A stretch of DNA of 64,000 nucleotides from an uncultured Mollicutes bacterium (GCA_900540395.1 UQFQ01000005.1:31742-95741), one strand, 5' to 3'. Shown: positions 1 through 8,919, counted from the first letter of the stretch. Notes: generated by a model not told the origin, from the sequence alone. A program made the numbers and translations.

Positions 1-386
1 TAAAAGTTCAAGATACCAAAGACCATGTTATGCATTCAGAAACCTATGAAGTTAGTGAAGAAGCAGCTAAAAGATTAAACCTTGCTAAAAAAGAAGGAAG
101 AAGAATTATTGCAGTTGGAACAACTGCAGTTAGAACATTAGAAGCTAATATTAATAAATTTGGTGAATTTAAGGCTGAAAGTAGTGCAACAAGTATCTTT
201 ATTTCTCCAGGCTATGAATATAAAGCTATTGATTGTTTAATTACAAACTTCCATTTGCCAAAATCAACTTTAGTTATGCTTGTTAGTGCTTTCATGGGGC
301 GTGAGTTTACGCTTGAATGTTATAAACATGCCGTGGAAGAAAAATACCGTTTCTTCTCCTTTGGTGATTCAATGTTTATCTATTAA
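1..386 (+). CDS. queA: tRNA preQ1(34) S-adenosylmethionine ribosyltransferase-isomerase, C-terminal part (5' truncated by window edge)
   Basis: QueA transfers and isomerises the ribosyl part of SAM onto preQ1 at tRNA position 34, making epoxyqueuosine. The reading frame is open from base 3 (KVQDTKDHVMHSE...) with no start in the window. The conserved blocks DHVMHSE, GTTAVRTLE, NFHLPKSTLVMLVSAFMG and the C-terminal FGDSM are typical of the QueA C-terminus. The stop is at 384-386. The next pathway enzyme, queH, lies about 3.5 kb downstream on the same strand with glycosyltransferases in between, so the queuosine genes are near each other but not in a tight operon here. Confidence 0.95.
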   Translation, partial: KVQDTKDHVMHSETYEVSEEAAKRLNLAKKEGRRIIAVGTTAVRTLEANINKFGEFKAESSATSIFISPGYEYKAIDCLITNFHLPKSTLVMLVSAFMGREFTLECYKHAVEEKYRFFSFGDSMFIY

Positions 387-405
387 AGTTTTTAAAGTTA
401 ACGAA

Positions 406-1689
406 TTATTTATTTTTAGGTTTGCGTTTGCCTTTGTGTTCAATGGCAACCCAAACCTTTCTTTTTTTAGGATGAATAAATCCATCAATCCAAGCAAAAA
501 GCCAATCAGCCCAGAAAATAAAGCCAAAAACTACGCATTTGATTTTTAAACGACGACTTACTCTAAAATGTGAACCGCTAAATATTAATTCAACTAAATT
601 TGCAAGATCACAAATCAAAAACATTAAAAGAAGATCAACAATTACAAACAAACCATAAAGCCCTAAATATGCTCCATCTAGTCTAATTCCGAAATAGATC
701 ATAAAAGCAAATAAGGTTAACATATGGAACAAAACAGCCCATTCACTTGATTGGAATAAGGTGAGTGAACTAAACAATTCATAACGGCCAAATTTGTTTG
801 TTTTACGATATTTTGGGTTTTTCTTAATGGCAAGGTCAATAATACCTTTATTCATAAAACCCCATACCCAGCGAACATGCTGATTATGCAAAGTTTTTAA
901 ATCAGTTGGTTGCTCATCATAATATATAGCAGTAGGGTTATAACCCATTTTAATTCCATTAATATAAGCATAGCGGGTTAAGTCAACATCTTCAGTTAAG
1001 CCAGTCCAAACCCAACCTCCAGCATCTTCAATAATCTTTTTATCAATGAAATAACCTGTTCCAGAAATCACAACTTTATCAAATAAAATAGAACGAGCTT
1101 TGTTAACAAAACGAGATTGATAGCAAAAGAGCAAGGCACTTGAGGCAGAAATATAATTCGTATCTGCATTGGTTGATTCTCTTAAACCAACACCAATTTC
1201 ATATCCAGATGCTTTTAAATCATTTAATTTACTTATGTAATCTTTTGACAAAATATTATCAGCATCAAAAATTATTAAAGAGTCAAAATCAACCTTATTG
1301 GCCTGTAAATGATTATAAGCTTCTTCTAAAGCAAAACCTTTTCTACGTCTATTTTCAAGTTGTGTCCTGACAAAATATTTATAGCCAAATTCTAAAGCTA
1401 TTTTATTAGTAGGATCATCCTCACTTTCGGTAATGACGTATACATCAAATTTGTCTTTTGGATAATCTTGCTCACTTAGCGACTTTAAAATATTTCTAAT
1501 TACTTTAGATTCGTTTCTAGCAGGAATTAAAACAATATATTTATAAAAAATATTGGCTTTTTGAAAAGTTTTTTCTTTTTTATAATAAACATATATAAAT
1601 TTAATATAATAAGAATTAAGTAAAACAATTAATAAAATAACCCCTAGAAGAGCTAAATAAGTGTAACCAAGAATTTCTAAGTAATTCAT
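406..1689 (-). CDS. Membrane-bound family 2 glycosyltransferase (processive type)
   Basis: 427-aa protein with an N-terminal membrane helix (about residues 8-30), a cytosolic GT-A domain and several C-terminal membrane helices. The GT2 landmarks are visible: IPARNES near residue 54, FDADN (metal-binding DxD), LTEDVD (TED, catalytic base) and QHVRWVWG (QxxRW, acceptor or polymer binding). This set is shared by cellulose/hyaluronan/poly-GlcNAc synthase-like enzymes, so it probably polymerises or transfers sugars at the membrane for an exopolysaccharide or glycolipid. The product is not predictable. It is tail-to-tail with queA. A TAGAAT -10 box ends 6 nt before the ATG and no ribosome binding site is visible, which suggests a leaderless mRNA. 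Confidence 0.85.
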   Translation of the reverse strand: MNYLEILGYTYLALLGVILLIVLLNSYYIKFIYVYYKKEKTFQKANIFYKYIVLIPARNESKVIRNILKSLSEQDYPKDKFDVYVITESEDDPTNKIALEFGYKYFVRTQLENRRRKGFALEEAYNHLQANKVDFDSLIIFDADNILSKDYISKLNDLKASGYEIGVGLRESTNADTNYISASSALLFCYQSRFVNKARSILFDKVVISGTGYFIDKKIIEDAGGWVWTGLTEDVDLTRYAYINGIKMGYNPTAIYYDEQPTDLKTLHNQHVRWVWGFMNKGIIDLAIKKNPKYRKTNKFGRYELFSSLTLFQSSEWAVLFHMLTLFAFMIYFGIRLDGAYLGLYGLFVIVDLLLMFLICDLANLVELIFSGSHFRVSRRLKIKCVVFGFIFWADWLFAWIDGFIHPKKRKVWVAIEHKGKRKPKNK

Positions 1690-1747
1690 GGTATTATTCT
1701 ATACAATAATTTTTTAATTTTAAATAATATTAGTAATCAATATTTGA

Positions 1748-1770
1748 TATAATTTGATACAAGGTATATT
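1748..1770 (+). promoter_or_regulatory. Promoter upstream of GT2/GT4/queH run
   Basis: TATATT (1765-1770) ends 8 nt before the ATG at 1779. A TTGATA lies at 1744-1749, with a short 15-nt spacer. A second TATAAT sits at 1748-1753. No Shine-Dalgarno precedes the ATG, so the first gene may be leaderless. The choice between the two -10 boxes is uncertain. Confidence 0.45.
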
Positions 1771-1778
1771 AAATTGTT

Positions 1779-2762
1779 ATGGCAAATTCACTAGAAGAAA
1801 ATAGCATCAAGATTTCAGTATGTGTTGCGATACATGGAGTTGATAAATATCTAGGTAAATGTTTAAAAAGTCTTCTAAATCAATCTAATTTTAATGATTA
1901 TGAAGTCTTATTACTTCTTGATGATCCTTTAGAAGGCGACGAAATAATCGCTCAAAAATATGCTAATTTAGATAATCGCTTTAAGATCTATTATCTTAAT
2001 TTTAAAGACCAAGGATTAGTTAGAAATTATGGATGCAAAGTTGCTAAAGGAGAATATATTTATTTTGTTGATGGGGATGATTATCTTGAAAGAAATTGCT
2101 TAGCAAATTTTTATAGTGCAATTCAAAAAGAAAAGCCTGATATAGTAATTTCTAATTATTATCTTGAAAAGAAAAATAAAAAGAAAAAAGCATTTATTCA
2201 TTTAAAAGATAATTGTGATTATAAAACAAATATAAAATGGGCAAAAGCCATAGCTAGTGATATTAAAATAAGAGGATATGTTTGGAATAAAATTTATCGT
2301 AGAGATTTTTTAATTGAACATAATATTAATTCACCTGAGGCACATTATTTTGTTGAAGATATAGCTTTTAATTTTATTGCTTTTTTTAAAGCTAAAAAAA
2401 TTATGGTAACATCTAAATATAACTATGTTTATGTTTTTAGAGAAAACTCATCATTACATTTTGATCCATTTATTTTTATTAGAAAATATCTTAATTCTTT
2501 AGCCATTTTAAGATATTATTCACTTAACAATAATATTAAAAACTCCACAAATTTTAACTATTTTTATAAAAAAGTTATGTTAATTATTTATGGCATACAA
2601 AATTTAAAATGCTTACAAATGTCTCTATTTAAATATATGAAGTTAATTAATAGCGAGATTAATAAAATTAAAAAGTGTGACTTATCAACTTATTTAAATA
2701 ACGAAAAATTTTTAGATACATACTATTTTCTTACCAAGGGGGAGAAGAGTGGAACAAAATAA
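1779..2762 (+). CDS. Family 2 glycosyltransferase
   Basis: 327-aa soluble GT-A fold glycosyltransferase. The N-terminus (ISVCVAIHGVDKYLGKCLKSLLNQS) is the standard GT2 nucleotide-binding start. FVDGDDYLE near residue 100 is the DxD-type metal motif, and VEDIAFNF near residue 194 is a likely catalytic acidic block. This type usually adds single sugars to capsule, teichoic acid or glycolipid acceptors; donor and acceptor are unknown. Its end overlaps the next gene by 14 bp, so the two are translationally coupled and likely act in the same pathway. Confidence 0.85.
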   Translation: MANSLEENSIKISVCVAIHGVDKYLGKCLKSLLNQSNFNDYEVLLLLDDPLEGDEIIAQKYANLDNRFKIYYLNFKDQGLVRNYGCKVAKGEYIYFVDGDDYLERNCLANFYSAIQKEKPDIVISNYYLEKKNKKKKAFIHLKDNCDYKTNIKWAKAIASDIKIRGYVWNKIYRRDFLIEHNINSPEAHYFVEDIAFNFIAFFKAKKIMVTSKYNYVYVFRENSSLHFDPFIFIRKYLNSLAILRYYSLNNNIKNSTNFNYFYKKVMLIIYGIQNLKCLQMSLFKYMKLINSEINKIKKCDLSTYLNNEKFLDTYYFLTKGEKSGTK

Positions 2763-3915
2763 AATTTATTGGTTTTTAGAACAATTAGAATTTCTAGGCG
2801 GAACTGAAACTGCAACTATTTCTATTGCAAATAAACTTTCTAATTTTTATGACATAACTTTAGTTGTATGTGGTAAAAAAGTTAATTCCATCCCTTATTT
2901 TATTGACCCTAAAATTAAAATAATTTTCTTAAATAATGATTATGTAACTAAGATTGATGAAAAAGTATTAAAAAAGTGGCATGAGAAAAAATATTTCCAA
3001 GTTATAATGATTTTTTTACGCCTATTATATTTTTGTTTATTTGGCAAGTATAAATTTAGAAGGAAAGTTTTAAAAAGGACTGGTCAAAATGATATTTTAA
3101 TTGCTAGCAGCGATGATAATTATGCTATTATGCCAAAAAGAAGACATGTTATTTTTCATTATCATTATAATGCTGAGCATTATTATTCATTTAGCGAACG
3201 CTTGATATCACTTTTTTACCATAAACCTGAATATTATGTTTTTTTAAGTAAAAATATTCGCGATGCTATTGCACGCAATAAAAAGGAAATACTTAATAAG
3301 TCAACATATATTGAAAATATGATTAAACTTAAACCAGTATTAAGAACAGAATATTTTAATAATAACTTTATATTTTTAGGTCGCTATGCCGATCAAAAGA
3401 ATCCATTGTTTTTAATTAAAGTAGCTAAAATTTTAAAAGAGAAAGGTTTAGATTTTAAAATCAATTTTTATGGATCAGGGAAGCTTAAAGAGTTGATGCT
3501 TGAAAAGATAGATGAATACGAATTAACTCAGAATGTATTTATAAATTTTGAAGCAAAAGATGTTAGTGAGGCTTTTAAGGATAAAGATTTATTGTTAATG
3601 TCTAGCAAGTTTGAAGGAATGCCTTTAGTTATTAATGAAGCTAATTCTCAAAGTGTTCCAGCTTTTACGACTTATTTTGGTAAGAATACCTTTGACGCAG
3701 TCCCAGATAAAGCAGGGGTAATTATCAATTCTTCAGATCCTAATGATTACGCTGAAGAAATTATTAAGTTAGTTTCGGACAGGAGTAGACTTTTAAAATA
3801 TAAAGAAGAAGCCTATAAAAATTCTTTAAAATATTCTGAAGAAGTTATCTTGAATAAATGGTTAAATTTCTTGAAGCAATTTCAAGAAAATAATAAAACT
3901 AAATATGAATTATAA
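2749..3915 (+). CDS. Family 4 glycosyltransferase (GT-B fold)
   Basis: 388 aa. The N-terminal Rossmann part has LGGTETATISIA (glycine-rich acceptor loop). The C-terminal half has the GT4 pattern: FIFLGRYADQKNP, INFYGSGKLK and SSKFEGMPLVINEANSQSVP (the EGxPxxxxE donor-binding motif). The start is GTG at 2749, supported by an AAGGGGGA ribosome binding site just upstream inside the preceding gene. It is a retaining sugar transferase, likely cooperating with the upstream GT2 in surface glycan or glycolipid assembly. A signal peptide and membrane helices are not seen. Confidence 0.88.
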   Translation: MEQNKIYWFLEQLEFLGGTETATISIANKLSNFYDITLVVCGKKVNSIPYFIDPKIKIIFLNNDYVTKIDEKVLKKWHEKKYFQVIMIFLRLLYFCLFGKYKFRRKVLKRTGQNDILIASSDDNYAIMPKRRHVIFHYHYNAEHYYSFSERLISLFYHKPEYYVFLSKNIRDAIARNKKEILNKSTYIENMIKLKPVLRTEYFNNNFIFLGRYADQKNPLFLIKVAKILKEKGLDFKINFYGSGKLKELMLEKIDEYELTQNVFINFEAKDVSEAFKDKDLLLMSSKFEGMPLVINEANSQSVPAFTTYFGKNTFDAVPDKAGVIINSSDPNDYAEEIIKLVSDRSRLLKYKEEAYKNSLKYSEEVILNKWLNFLKQFQENNKTKYEL

Positions 3916-4510
3916 CGATTTATTTTTGCAAGAATATCGAGAAATTAGGAAAAAGGAACATAATCCAAAAATTTTAGTTCATGCTTGCTGTGGCGCTTGT
4001 TCAATTTATCCTCTTATTTTTCTTACCTATTTATTTGACGTTACTATTTTATATACAAACTCTAACATTTATCCTAAAGAAGAATTTGATAAGCGATTAT
4101 TAGCTTTAAAAAAACATATTAAATTTGTTAATGAAACTTTTAAAGTTAATATCAAACTAATTGTCGACAGTTATGAATATGATGATTTTAGAAATAATCT
4201 AATTCCTTTTAAAGATGAAAAAGAAGGCGGGCGTCGTTGTAAAATTTGTATTTATAAACGTATGAAACGACTTTTTAGATACGCAAAAGATTTTAACTTT
4301 AAATATGTATCTACAATAATGAGTATATCTCGAAATAAAGATGTAAATTATATTTCTCAAGTTTGTGAAAGACTAGAAAATGAAGAGATAAAATTTATTC
4401 ACTTTGATTTTAAAAAGAACAATGGGCAAGATATCGGAGTTGAAATTGGAAAAGAAGAAGATATTTACCGCCAAGATTATTGTGGATGCGAGTTCTCTAA
4501 ACCAATCTAA
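3905..4510 (+). CDS. queH: Epoxyqueuosine reductase QueH
   Basis: 201-aa QueH (former DUF208), which removes the epoxide oxygen from epoxyqueuosine in tRNA to give queuosine; it is the non-orthologous replacement for QueG. Diagnostic cysteines are present: HACCGAC near residue 26-32, RRCKIC near residue 111-116 and YRQDYCGC at the C-terminus, which together bind the Fe-S cluster and metal. It overlaps the GT4 gene by 11 bp and so is translated from the same mRNA. With queA at the start of the window, the last two steps of queuosine synthesis are represented. Confidence 0.93.
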   Translation: MNYNDLFLQEYREIRKKEHNPKILVHACCGACSIYPLIFLTYLFDVTILYTNSNIYPKEEFDKRLLALKKHIKFVNETFKVNIKLIVDSYEYDDFRNNLIPFKDEKEGGRRCKICIYKRMKRLFRYAKDFNFKYVSTIMSISRNKDVNYISQVCERLENEEIKFIHFDFKKNNGQDIGVEIGKEEDIYRQDYCGCEFSKPI

Positions 4511-4900
4511 AAATAATACTTCTATATTTGAAAACCATGCAAATATTAACTAAATTTTTAAAAATTGTGCTAAAAGCGATCTTATAAAAGGCTCTAAAAG
4601 ATAAGCTACTTTAAATATTGATGCACTTGATTCTTAAGCTTTATAGGAAGGAAGCTAAGACACTTAATATTTTAAAGAAAAATACAAATAGAAAAGGCAG
4701 TTAATTTTTCAAATTTACTTGCTCAAAAATTGAATTTTTAAATAATTGATGTAGTGCTTTTTAATATCAGTTTAAGTATTTTGCTACTTGTTAACTTGGC
4801 TAAGAAACTTGAGTTTATTTTTGTCTTTCACGCTGTTTACTATAAATATATATAAGGATAATAGTAAAAATTTTATTTTCTACAAATTATAAATTTGCTA
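4511..4900. other. AT-rich intergenic stretch without recognisable gene
   Basis: About 390 bp between queH and the S10-operon promoter. It is full of stops in all frames. I see no tRNA, no clear terminator after queH and no repeat. It could hold a decayed gene, but nothing supports a specific call. Confidence 0.6.
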
Positions 4901-4930
4901 TTGACTTGAAATATCGCTTTATAGTATTAT
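4901..4930 (+). promoter_or_regulatory. Promoter of the S10-spc-alpha ribosomal protein operon
   Basis: TTGACT (4901-4906), 18-nt spacer, TATTAT (4925-4930). It is the only good sigma-A type promoter in front of the ~15-kb ribosomal gene run, and it is followed by a structured leader. Confidence 0.7.
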
Positions 4931-4937
4931 TTTAAGG

Positions 4938-5059
4938 CTTACGGAAAAGTGATGAAATGCGAGATTGCTGATACACCCATAAGCGTTGTCATGATGATGT
5001 ATCAGGTAACTCGTTATTGAGCCTTCCATAAGTTATGTAGTCGAAAGGAGAATGAATTC
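4938..5059 (+). promoter_or_regulatory. Structured 5' leader of rpsJ operon (candidate r-protein autoregulatory RNA)
   Basis: Three nested helices can be drawn: P1 CTTACGGAA (4938-4946) with TTCCATAAG (5024-5032), one mismatch; P2 GCGAG (4959-4963) with CTCGT (5010-5014); P3 TGATACA (4969-4975) with TGTATCA (4998-5004), perfect. The leader ends in an AGGAG ribosome binding site (5046-5050) nine nt from the rpsJ ATG. S10 operons in other bacteria are autoregulated by L4 through their leaders, so an analogous role is plausible. I could not match it to a named RNA family. Confidence 0.5.
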
Positions 5060-5371
5060 ATGGCAAAAGTTAAAAAGATTAGAGTTCGTTTACAAGCTTA
5101 TGATCACAAGATTCTCGATATGAGCGTTTCTAAGATTGTAAATGCAATTACTAAGACAGGCGCAACAGTAGTCGGACCAATTCCACTACCAACAGAAAAA
5201 CAAGTTTACACAATCTTAAGAGCTGTTCATAAGGACAAAGATTCACGTGAACAATTCGAGATTAGAACTCACAAGAGAATTATCGATATTCTCAATCCAA
5301 ACAGCGATACAATCGATGCATTAAGAAGATTAGATCTTCCAAGTGGTGTTGATATCGATATCAAATTATAA
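5060..5371 (+). CDS. rpsJ: 30S ribosomal protein S10
   Basis: 103 aa, normal length. The sequence (KIRVRLQAYDHKILDMSVSK..., VVGPIPLPT) is unmistakably S10, a head protein of the 30S subunit that also serves as the NusE transcription factor. It is the first gene of the S10 operon, behind a structured leader. The start is fixed by AGGAG nine nt upstream. An out-of-frame ATG lies at 5052, only one nt after the ribosome binding site, and is unlikely to be used. Confidence 0.99.
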   Translation: MAKVKKIRVRLQAYDHKILDMSVSKIVNAITKTGATVVGPIPLPTEKQVYTILRAVHKDKDSREQFEIRTHKRIIDILNPNSDTIDALRRLDLPSGVDIDIKL

Positions 5372-5385
5372 AGGAGGTAAGGCAA

Positions 5386-6102
5386 ATGAAAGAAATCATC
5401 GGTAGAAAGATGGGTATGACTCAAGTCTACACTGAAGATGGAACAATGTATGCTGTTACCGTTATCGAAGTCTTACCTAACGTTGTTACTCAAAAGAAAA
5501 CAAAAGATCATGACGGATATGATGCAATTCAAATCGGTTATGAAGATAAGAAAGAAAAATCCTTAAATAAATGCGAAAAAGGAATTTTCAAAAAGGCTAA
5601 CGTCGCTACAAAAGAATTCTTATTCGAACTTAAAGGCGATGAAATGAACGGATTTGAAGTCGGACAAGAAATTAAAGCTGACTTATTCAAAGATGGAGAA
5701 ATCATTGACGTAATCGGAACCAGCAAAGGTAGAGGTTACGCTGGTGTTATCAAAAGATGGGGATATAAGATTGGTCCTAAAGGACATGGATCTGGTTACC
5801 ACAGACAACAAGGTTCATTCGCTAACAATGGTAGATGCAATAACCGTGTTATCCCAGGTAAAAAGATGTCTGGTCATATGGGAAATCAATCCGCAACAGT
5901 ATTAAATCAAATTATTGTTAAAGTTGATGCTTCCAAGAACTACATCCTTGTTAGAGGTGGTGTTCCAGGATCTAAAAAATCCATCGTTAAGATTAGAAGT
6001 GCTGTCAAACCTTCCCTTCAAAATTACAAAGTTAAACCAGTAATTGATAGAAGCGTGAAAGTTGAAGCTGCTAGTGAAGCTCCAGCACAAGAAACTAAAT
6101 AA
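5386..6102 (+). CDS. rplC: 50S ribosomal protein L3
   Basis: 238 aa; begins MKEIIGRKMGMTQVYTEDG and contains KGRGYAGVIKRWG and GHMGN, the L3 signature that reaches toward the peptidyl transferase centre. It is longer than the usual ~210 aa because of a C-terminal tail rich in Val/Ala/Glu (VEAASEAPAQETK), one of several tail extensions in this operon. AGGAGG lies just upstream. Confidence 0.98.
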   Translation: MKEIIGRKMGMTQVYTEDGTMYAVTVIEVLPNVVTQKKTKDHDGYDAIQIGYEDKKEKSLNKCEKGIFKKANVATKEFLFELKGDEMNGFEVGQEIKADLFKDGEIIDVIGTSKGRGYAGVIKRWGYKIGPKGHGSGYHRQQGSFANNGRCNNRVIPGKKMSGHMGNQSATVLNQIIVKVDASKNYILVRGGVPGSKKSIVKIRSAVKPSLQNYKVKPVIDRSVKVEAASEAPAQETK

Positions 6103-6119
6103 ATTGAAGGGAGATAACT

Positions 6120-6743
6120 ATGGCAGATTTAAAACTTAAAGTATATTCCCAAGATGGTAAAGCAGTTTCTACAGTAAGCGTTTCAAAAGATGTCTTCGGA
6201 ATTGAACCTCATAACCAATCAATGTTTGATGCAGTTATGACTTATCAAGCAAATTTAAGACAAGCTACTGCAAAAACAAAAAAGAGATTTGAAGTTTCCG
6301 GTGGTGGTAAAAAACCATGGAGACAAAAAGGAACTGGTAGAGCAAGAGCTGGTTCAACACGTTCACCAATCTGGGTTGGCGGTGGTACCGTCTTTGGTCC
6401 AACTGGTGTTCAAAACTTCAAAATTAAACAAAACAAAAAAGAACATAAACTTGCTTTAAAGAGTGCTTATAGCCAAATCGCTAAAACTGGACTTGTTATT
6501 CTTGATGAATTAAAAGTTTCTGGTAAAACAAAAGAAATGGTCGCCTTACTTAAAGCTTTCAATCTTGAAAACACAAAGACACTTATTATCTCAAGTGATC
6601 CACTCGTTCTTCAAGCTTGCCACAACTTAGCAAATGTCGCATTTAGAGTTGAAGGTAATGTTAGCGTTTATGATCTTCTTAACTTTAATAAAGTTATTAC
6701 AGTTAAAGATACTGTTAAGAAAATTGAGGAGGACCTTAAATAA
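6120..6743 (+). CDS. rplD: 50S ribosomal protein L4
   Basis: 207 aa, usual length. The extended loop that lines the exit tunnel is visible (GGGKKPWRQKGTGRARAGSTRSP). In many bacteria L4 also represses its own operon, which makes it the likely ligand of the leader upstream of rpsJ (inference). Its stop overlaps the rplW start by one base (TAATG). Confidence 0.99.
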   Translation: MADLKLKVYSQDGKAVSTVSVSKDVFGIEPHNQSMFDAVMTYQANLRQATAKTKKRFEVSGGGKKPWRQKGTGRARAGSTRSPIWVGGGTVFGPTGVQNFKIKQNKKEHKLALKSAYSQIAKTGLVILDELKVSGKTKEMVALLKAFNLENTKTLIISSDPLVLQACHNLANVAFRVEGNVSVYDLLNFNKVITVKDTVKKIEEDLK

Positions 6744-7087
6744 TGGCTAGAAAGAAACAAGAAGTTGCTAAAGAAGAAGTTATCGTTAAAAAGGCAACTA
6801 TCAGTGATTTCGATGTAATTATTGAACCTCTTATCACTGAAAAAAGCACAACTGAATCACAAGAAAGAAACAAAGTTACTTTCATTGTTAAAAGTGATGC
6901 TAATAAAACTCAAATTAAAAACGCTATCCACAGAATTTATAACGTTAATGTAACAGGTGTTAACATCGTTAACGTCCCAAGCAAAAACGCTAGCCGTGGA
7001 AGTAGATATAAAGGAACAATCAGCGGATTTAAAAAAGCTGTTGTTACTATTAAAGAAGGCGAAACAATCAACCTTTTTGCTGAATAG
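6743..7087 (+). CDS. rplW: 50S ribosomal protein L23
   Basis: 114 aa. The L23 core (IIEPLITEKSTT..., VNVTGVNIVNVPSK) starts near residue 25, after a short Lys/Glu/Val-rich N-terminal extension not found in most L23. L23 sits at the tunnel exit and docks trigger factor and SRP. The ATG is at the rplD stop (TAATG junction) with GAGGA a few nt upstream. Confidence 0.97.
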   Translation: MARKKQEVAKEEVIVKKATISDFDVIIEPLITEKSTTESQERNKVTFIVKSDANKTQIKNAIHRIYNVNVTGVNIVNVPSKNASRGSRYKGTISGFKKAVVTIKEGETINLFAE

Positions 7088-7115
7088 GAAAAAAACTTAC
7101 TTATAGGAGAAAATT

Positions 7116-7949
7116 ATGTCTATTAAAAATTTTAAACCATATACTCCTTCAAGAAGAGCTATGACAACGCTCTCCTTCGATGAGATTACAAAAACAACTC
7201 CTGAAAAAAGTTTACTTGTCACATTAAAGAAGACTGGTGGAAGAAACCAACAAGGTGTTATTACCACTCGTCATATTGGTGGCGGAAACAAAAGAAAATA
7301 CAGAATTATTGACTTTAAGAGAAATAAGGATGGAGTTGTTGGCAAGGTTGCAGCTATTGAATACGATCCAAATAGAAACGCAAATATCGCTTTAATTCAT
7401 TACTTAGATGGTGAAAAAAGATACATCATTCATCCAAAAGGACTTAAAGTTGGTGATAAGATTGTTTCTGGCGAAAATGTTGATATTGTCGTTGGAAACG
7501 CTTTACCACTCAAGAACATTCCAGAAGGTACCTTCATTCATAACGTTGAACTTAAACCATTAAAAGGTGGTCAACTTTGTAGAAGCGCTGGCTGTTCTGC
7601 TCAAATTCTTGGTAAAGATGGTAAATATGTTATCTTAAGACTTCAAAGTGGTGAAACCCGTAAGGTCTTAGGAGATTGTAAAGCTACTATCGGAGTTGTT
7701 GGCAATGAAGATTGGAACTTAGTCAACTTCGGTAAAGCTGGTAAAAATAGATGGTATGGTATTAGACCTACTGTTAGAGGTAGCGCTATGAACCCACCAG
7801 ATCACCCACACGGTGGTGGTGAAGGTAAGTGTCCTGTTGGTAGAGATGCACCACGTACACCTTGGGGTAAGAGAGCACTTGGTGTTAAGACAAGAAAAGC
7901 TAAGAAAGCTTCTTCAAAATTAATCATCAAGAGAAAGAACGATAAATAG
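7116..7949 (+). CDS. rplB: 50S ribosomal protein L2
   Basis: 277 aa, usual length. Contains the conserved GGGNKRKYRIIDFKR and the near-invariant C-terminal RGSAMNPPDHPHGGGEG loop with the histidine near the peptidyl transferase centre. It binds 23S rRNA and helps subunit association. AGGAGA precedes the ATG. Confidence 0.99.
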   Translation: MSIKNFKPYTPSRRAMTTLSFDEITKTTPEKSLLVTLKKTGGRNQQGVITTRHIGGGNKRKYRIIDFKRNKDGVVGKVAAIEYDPNRNANIALIHYLDGEKRYIIHPKGLKVGDKIVSGENVDIVVGNALPLKNIPEGTFIHNVELKPLKGGQLCRSAGCSAQILGKDGKYVILRLQSGETRKVLGDCKATIGVVGNEDWNLVNFGKAGKNRWYGIRPTVRGSAMNPPDHPHGGGEGKCPVGRDAPRTPWGKRALGVKTRKAKKASSKLIIKRKNDK

Positions 7950-7967
7950 AGAAAGGAGTGAGATATA

Positions 7968-8276
7968 ATGGCACGTAGTTTAAAAAAAGGACCATTTGTT
8001 GACGAAAGCTTAATGAAAAAAGTTGAAGCTTTAAATAAAGCCAACAAAAAGCAAGTCATTAAAACATGGCAAAGAAGAAGTACAATCTTCCCAGAATTCG
8101 TTGAACACACTTTCGCTGTTTATAACGGACATACATTCATTACAGTCTATGTAACTGAAGATATGGTTGGACACAAATTAGGTGAATTTGCTCCAACAAG
8201 AACATATAAAGGCCACTTCGGTAATAACGCTGAAGATAAGGCAGCAGCTATGAAAGCCGCTGGTATTAAAAAATAA
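7968..8276 (+). CDS. rpsS: 30S ribosomal protein S19
   Basis: 102 aa; begins MARSLKKGPFVDESLMKK and contains RRSTIFPEFVEHTFAVYNG and GHKLGEFAPTRTYKGH, the invariant S19 blocks. It is a head protein that contacts tRNA and the B1 bridge. AAAGGAGTG is upstream. The C-terminus has a slightly longer Ala/Lys-rich end than average. Confidence 0.99.
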   Translation: MARSLKKGPFVDESLMKKVEALNKANKKQVIKTWQRRSTIFPEFVEHTFAVYNGHTFITVYVTEDMVGHKLGEFAPTRTYKGHFGNNAEDKAAAMKAAGIKK

Positions 8277-8289
8277 GTAGGAGGAAGTT

Positions 8290-8919
8290 ATGGCAGAAGC
8301 AAAGAAAACTACTAAAAAAGTAGCAGAAACTGAAACTGAAAAAGAAGTTAAAAAACCAGCAGCTAAAAAGACAACTGCAAAGAAAACAACTTCAACAACT
8401 GCTAAGAAAACAACCAAGAAAGCTGCTGAAAAAGTAGAAGAAACAAAGGTTGAAACAGTTGAAAAAGCTCCAAAAACTAAAAAGGAAGAAAAAGCTGAAG
8501 TCAAAGCTGCTAAAAAAGAAGCTAAGGCTACTAAAAAGGCTGAAAAAGCAGAAGCTAAGAAAGCACCTGTTAAACCAACAGTTACTGAAGCTCATGCAAA
8601 AGCAATCGGTGTTAAATGCACTCCAAGAAAAGCAAGACTTGTTATTGATCTTGTTAGAGGAAAAGATTGCGATGAAGCCCTTGGAATCCTTAACAATGTT
8701 AATCACAAAGCTTCAACTCCTGTTGCAAAACTTATTAAGTCAGCAATGGCAAATGCAACAAATAACTTCAATATGAACGAAGATAAATTATATGTTGCAT
8801 CAATCCAAGCAAGTGATGGCATTAAAATGAGAAGATATTTACCACGTGCTAAAGGAAGTGCTAGTGGTTTAGTCAAGAGATTCTGTAACATCTTCGTTAC
8901 AGTTAAAGAAAGAAATTAA
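8290..8919 (+). CDS. rplV: 50S ribosomal protein L22 with ~97-aa Lys/Ala/Thr-rich N-terminal extension
   Basis: 209 aa; ordinary L22 is about 110 aa. The conserved core (AHAKAIGVKCTPRKARLVIDLVRG ... PRAKGSASGLVKRFCNI) starts only near residue 98. Residues 1-97 are a repetitive Lys/Ala/Thr/Glu tail with blocks such as AAKKTTAKKTT and KAEKAEAKK, like a histone H1 or mycobacterial HU tail. The start is fixed by AGGAGG at -10, and the frame is open throughout, so the extension is real coding sequence. The L22 N-terminal region faces the ribosome surface, so the tail could bind rRNA, nucleic acid or the nascent chain (inference). Confidence 0.96.
   Translation: MAEAKKTTKKVAETETEKEVKKPAAKKTTAKKTTSTTAKKTTKKAAEKVEETKVETVEKAPKTKKEEKAEVKAAKKEAKATKKAEKAEAKKAPVKPTVTEAHAKAIGVKCTPRKARLVIDLVRGKDCDEALGILNNVNHKASTPVAKLIKSAMANATNNFNMNEDKLYVASIQASDGIKMRRYLPRAKGSASGLVKRFCNIFVTVKERN

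Noticed and set aside
8178..8706. Two ~105-codon minus-strand ORFs opposite rplV
   Set aside because: They are antisense to the Lys/Ala-rich L22 tail and give Phe/Ser-rich low-complexity text; no ribosome binding sites.
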